Shown: positions 5,920-8,064 of the stretch, piece by piece
Position numbering within the stretch: position 1 is the stretch's first letter
Layout: every line of letters begins with the position of its first letter
DNA from: Spirochaetales bacterium
GTDB taxonomy: Bacteria > Spirochaetota > Spirochaetia > Sphaerochaetales > Sphaerochaetaceae
Assembly: GCA_022785155.1 (NCBI GenBank)
Contig: JALFRH010000211.1
Location: 1-8,064 of the forward strand
Direction: 5' to 3'
Length of the DNA stretch: 8,064 nt
Translations under genes and position numbers: made by a program
Notes under the pieces: generated by a model
Told to the model about the DNA's origin: nothing
Databases searched by the model: none
What the model saw: only the letters and a program-made list of their open reading frames with translations

Positions 5920-7230
5920 ATGAGTTTGATTAAAGTTTCCTTTAAGAACAACGACCTTAAAAAGGCTGGAACAGACATCAAAACTGAAATCATAGCAGGT
6001 TTTACAACATTCTTGGCTATGGCTTATATCCTCGCTGTAAACCCAAATATCTTAGGCGCCGCCAATATGGATACAGGAGCTGTCTTTACTGCCACCGCTC
6101 TTTCTTCTGCCATTGCGACCTTGGTGATGGGTATATTTGCAAACCTGCCGTTTGCTCTTGCTCCAGGTATGGGACTGAACGCTTTCCTGGCATACACAGT
6201 ATGTCTCACAATGGGTTATTCATGGCAGTTCGCCCTTACAGCAATCTTCTGTGAAGGTATCATCTTCCTCCTTCTTACATTCTTCAACGTAAGAGAAGCT
6301 ATCGTAAACTCAATTCCTGCAAATCTTAAGAAGGCTATCGGTGTTGGTATTGGTCTCTTCATCGCATTCATCGGACTCCAGAATGCAGGTATCATTGTCG
6401 ACAGTGCTACGCTTGTCGGTTTGAACATTACAAGCAATACAGCCATCGTAGCTCTCATCGGTGTCATCGTTACAGCAGCTCTCGTCGCCCACAACATCAA
6501 GGGTGGAATCCTTATTGGTATCCTTGTCACGACAATCATCGGTATTCCATTCGGCGTCACACAGTTCGGCGGCTTCGCTTCCCTCCCACCATCACTTGCT
6601 CCTACATTCTTGAAGTTCAACTTCTCAGAAGTACTTGCAAATATTCCTGACTTTATCATCGTTATGTTTACATTCCTCTTTGTGGATATGTTCGATACAG
6701 TAGGAACACTTATCGGATGTGCAGGTAAGGCTGATATGATCAATAAGGACGGCACAATCCCTAACTGTAAGGAAGCTCTCTTTGCAGATGCCGTAGGTAC
6801 AACAGTCGGTGCTATGCTCGGTACATCTACAGTTACAACCTTCGTCGAGTCTTCAACTGGTGTTGTAGAAGGTGGTAGAACAGGTGTTACAGCTATCGTT
6901 ACAGCTGGTTTCTTCCTTCTTTCCCTCTTCTTCGCTCCTCTCTTCCTCTCCATCCCATCGGCAGCTACAGCTCCTGCCCTCATCTTGGTAGGTTTCTATA
7001 TGATGAGCCCGGTAAAGGATATCGACTTCACAGATCCGACAGAAGGTATCCCGGCATTCCTATGTCTGTTGATGATGGTATGTGCTTACTCAATTTCCGA
7101 TGGTATCATGTTCGGTATTCTTTCCTATGTCATCATCAAGGTTCTTGCTGGAAAGGCAAAGAATATTTCAGTGGCAACATATATCGTCGCATTGCTCTTT
7201 GTATTCAAGATTATCGTAAATGTAATCTAA
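5920..7230 (+). CDS. azgA: NCS2-type purine permease (AzgA/PbuG group)
   Basis: Polytopic inner-membrane transporter, probably proton-driven uptake of adenine, hypoxanthine or guanine. The whole 436-residue chain is a run of hydrophobic segments consistent with the 12-14 membrane spans of the NCS2 fold. AzgA-group signatures are clear: FTTFLAMAYILAVNP (28-42), APGMGLNAF (81-89), FVDMFDTVGTLIG (254-266), and the long block TSTVTTFVESS then GVVEGGRTGVTA (302-325), which includes the conserved glutamate E310. Length is normal. AGGAGGTG (5905-5912), a near-perfect ribosome binding site, lies seven bases before ATG. The gene diverges from adenine deaminase, which favours adenine/hypoxanthine as substrates, but exact specificity cannot be read from sequence. 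The symbol denotes the family, not proven orthology; pbuG/pbuO is the Bacillus naming. A structured RNA and a strong terminator follow the stop. Confidence 0.92.
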   Translation: MSLIKVSFKNNDLKKAGTDIKTEIIAGFTTFLAMAYILAVNPNILGAANMDTGAVFTATALSSAIATLVMGIFANLPFALAPGMGLNAFLAYTVCLTMGYSWQFALTAIFCEGIIFLLLTFFNVREAIVNSIPANLKKAIGVGIGLFIAFIGLQNAGIIVDSATLVGLNITSNTAIVALIGVIVTAALVAHNIKGGILIGILVTTIIGIPFGVTQFGGFASLPPSLAPTFLKFNFSEVLANIPDFIIVMFTFLFVDMFDTVGTLIGCAGKADMINKDGTIPNCKEALFADAVGTTVGAMLGTSTVTTFVESSTGVVEGGRTGVTAIVTAGFFLLSLFFAPLFLSIPSAATAPALILVGFYMMSPVKDIDFTDPTEGIPAFLCLLMMVCAYSISDGIMFGILSYVIIKVLAGKAKNISVATYIVALLFVFKIIVNVI

Positions 7231-7255
7231 GAAATATAAGACAAAAAATATGGGG

Positions 7256-7292
7256 GCTGTTGCATGGATCTCTTGAAGGTCCATGTAATGGC
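7256..7292 (+). other. Fifteen-base-pair RNA hairpin downstream of the permease gene
   Basis: Bases 7256-7270 pair with 7278-7292 without interruption around a seven-base loop (TCTTGAA). Four of the fifteen pairs are G-U in plus-strand RNA and would be A-C mismatches in minus-strand RNA. Only transcripts reading from the permease gene fold this way. It lies 25 bases after the stop and just before the intrinsic terminator, so the mRNA would end in two stacked hairpins. Possible roles are 3'-end protection against exonucleases, a 3'UTR-derived small RNA, or part of an unrecognised RNA element. Confidence 0.5.
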
Positions 7293-7297
7293 AAGAT

Positions 7298-7339
7298 AGG
7301 TGGATGCATGCATTTTGCGGGCATCCGCCTTTCTTTTTT
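7298..7339 (+). terminator. Intrinsic terminator of the purine permease gene
   Basis: AGGTGGATGC (7298-7307) pairs with GCATCCGCCT (7321-7330) in a 10-bp stem with one U-G pair, with a 13-base loop. TTCTTTTTT follows (7331-7339). The wobble orientation and T tract both indicate plus-strand transcription. Confidence 0.87.
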
Positions 7340-7450
7340 AGCGTCGCTATTTGATCCTGCCTTTTTGGAATGTGGCAATCCAAATCGTTGGAGTAGGAGT
7401 ATGTATTTGAATAGCCATTAGTTTCATCCTGGGAAGAATAAACGAATCCT

Positions 7451-7481
7451 ATAAAGAAAAAGCCCCGGGATTTCCGGAGCT
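7451..7481 (-). terminator. Intrinsic terminator of the uronate isomerase gene
   Basis: On the minus strand AGCTCCGG (7481-7474) pairs with CCGGGGCT (7468-7461) through an 8-bp GC-rich stem with one U-G pair and a five-base loop. TTTTCTTTAT (7460-7451) follows. It starts about 21 bases after the isomerase stop codon, so this gene ends its transcript here. In plus-strand RNA the stem has a C-A mismatch, though a short T run (7481-7484) could give weak bidirectional function. Confidence 0.83.
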
Positions 7482-7502
7482 TTTATCTGGAGAACAGAGA
7501 AA

Positions 7503-8064
7503 TCAGTCTTCAAAATAGTGCTTTGCATTATTGAAGGAAATATTCTCAACAATGGATCCAAGCCATTCCATATCCAGAGGAACTTCACCGTTCTCGACCC
7601 AGTTTCCAATTACGTTGCAGAGTATGCGTCTGAAATACTCATGTCTGGAGTAGGAGAGGAAGGAGCGGCTATCTGTAAGCATGCCGATGAAAGATGGGAG
7701 CGAGCCAAGGTTTGCAAGGACCTTAAGCTGTTCTTCCATGCCGTCCCTGTGATCGCAGAACCACCAAGCGGAACCAAGCTGGATCTTTCCCTTTACGCCT
7801 TCTCCCTGCCAGCAGCCCATAAGTGTGCCGAGAGAGTAGTAGTCTTTTGGATTGAGGGAGTAGAAGATCGTCTTCGGGATCTCGTTGGTCTCTGAAAGAG
7901 CTCCCATGAACTTTGATACACCCATGGCAAGTTCTGCATCATAGGAAGCATCGAAGCCTGTGTCTGGTCCAAGCTTGTTGTAGAGGGCCTTGTTGTTGTC
8001 TCTGATTGAAGCGAAGTGCAGCTGCATTGCAATGTTCTTTTTGTTGTACATCTTTGCAAGCTTG
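7503..8064 (-). CDS. uxaC: Uronate isomerase, C-terminal part (runs off the right edge)
   Basis: Isomerises D-glucuronate to D-fructuronate and D-galacturonate to D-tagaturonate, the entry step of hexuronate catabolism, in the cytoplasm. The visible 186 codons form the C-terminal part of a protein usually about 470 residues long. The frame stays open to the window edge, so the internal ATG at 8051 is not the start. Diagnostic segments in order: MQLHFASIRDNN, LGPDTGFD, NEIPKTIFYSLNP, GKIQLGSAWWFCDHRDGM, FIGMLTDSRSFLSYSRHEYFRRI and FNNAKHYF at the end. The GMLTDSR aspartate belongs to the amidohydrolase-type active site. The stop is TGA, followed by its own terminator. With kdgK and kdgA nearby it defines a uronate-use region, although it is separated from them by the purine genes and is on the opposite strand to kdgK. 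Confidence 0.95.
   Translation of the reverse strand, partial: KLAKMYNKKNIAMQLHFASIRDNNKALYNKLGPDTGFDASYDAELAMGVSKFMGALSETNEIPKTIFYSLNPKDYYSLGTLMGCWQGEGVKGKIQLGSAWWFCDHRDGMEEQLKVLANLGSLPSFIGMLTDSRSFLSYSRHEYFRRILCNVIGNWVENGEVPLDMEWLGSIVENISFNNAKHYFED

Noticed and set aside
6216..6983. A 255-codon open frame on the minus strand inside the permease gene
   Set aside because: It lies wholly antisense to an unmistakable membrane transporter, its protein resembles nothing I recognise, and it is rich in residues expected from reading that gene backwards. It is a shadow frame.
7364..7384. TTTGGA/TCCAAA inverted repeat between the two terminators
   Set aside because: A six-bp AT-rich arm with a nine-base loop is weak, and neither side has the T tract or context for a terminator. 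Probably chance.
7503..8051. A complete 182-residue protein starting at the ATG at 8051
   Set aside because: The frame remains open to the window edge with residues fitting uronate isomerase, and the protein begins mid-domain. It is the C-terminal portion of a longer gene.
1..8064. tRNA or rRNA genes, CRISPR arrays, insertion sequences, attachment sites
   Set aside because: No cloverleaf-like sequence, regularly spaced repeats, transposase-like proteins or terminal inverted repeats were seen. The window is almost fully explained by metabolic genes.

Overview
The window holds seven genes. One is cut by the right edge. They fit a fermentative, pectin- or hexuronate-using bacterium, and two chromosomal themes are interleaved. 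The first is uronic acid catabolism: uronate isomerase (right edge, minus strand), 2-keto-3-deoxygluconate kinase, KDPG/KHG aldolase, and a small GDSL/SGNH esterase of the rhamnogalacturonan-acetylesterase type. The second is purine salvage: adenine deaminase and an AzgA/PbuG-type purine permease. A DUF1848 protein lies at the left edge. Base composition looks moderate (mid-40s percent GC by eye), AGA is a common arginine codon, and Shine-Dalgarno sites are good. That fits a low-to-moderate GC anaerobe such as Spirochaetota or Bacillota, but nothing I can see settles the lineage.

Left part (1-2096): the DUF1848 gene (plus) converges on the aldolase gene kdgA/eda (minus). A minus-strand intrinsic terminator with a GAAA tetraloop ends kdgA and overlaps the DUF1848 stop codon. 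kdgA and kdgK diverge from a 126-base intergenic region that carries a recognisable promoter for each, so the last two steps of KDG catabolism share one control region.

Middle (2097-5604): kdgK is followed, after a 78-base gap containing a probable terminator or attenuator hairpin, by the cytoplasmic SGNH esterase. The esterase gene converges tail to tail on adenine deaminase with an 11-base overlap of coding ends and no room for a terminator between them.

Right part (5605-8064): a 315-base AT-rich spacer separates ade (minus) from the divergent permease gene (plus). No purine riboswitch is recognisable in it. The permease gene is followed by a 15-bp wobble-containing hairpin and a strong intrinsic terminator. 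The C-terminal 186 codons of uronate isomerase then enter from the right edge on the minus strand, with their own terminator. Bases 7341-7450 between the two terminators show no gene or convincing signal.

How it works together: uronate isomerase opens hexuronates; reductase and dehydratase steps not in this window would yield 2-keto-3-deoxygluconate; KdgK phosphorylates it; KdgA splits KDPG to pyruvate and glyceraldehyde 3-phosphate. The esterase could remove acetyl groups from imported pectic oligosaccharides. The permease and adenine deaminase together would import adenine and convert it to hypoxanthine. The less ordinary features are the aldolase's glyoxalase-fold-like C-terminal extension, the C-terminal radical-SAM-like cysteine motif in DUF1848, and the structured RNA after the permease gene. 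I found no convincing evidence of an entirely new system.
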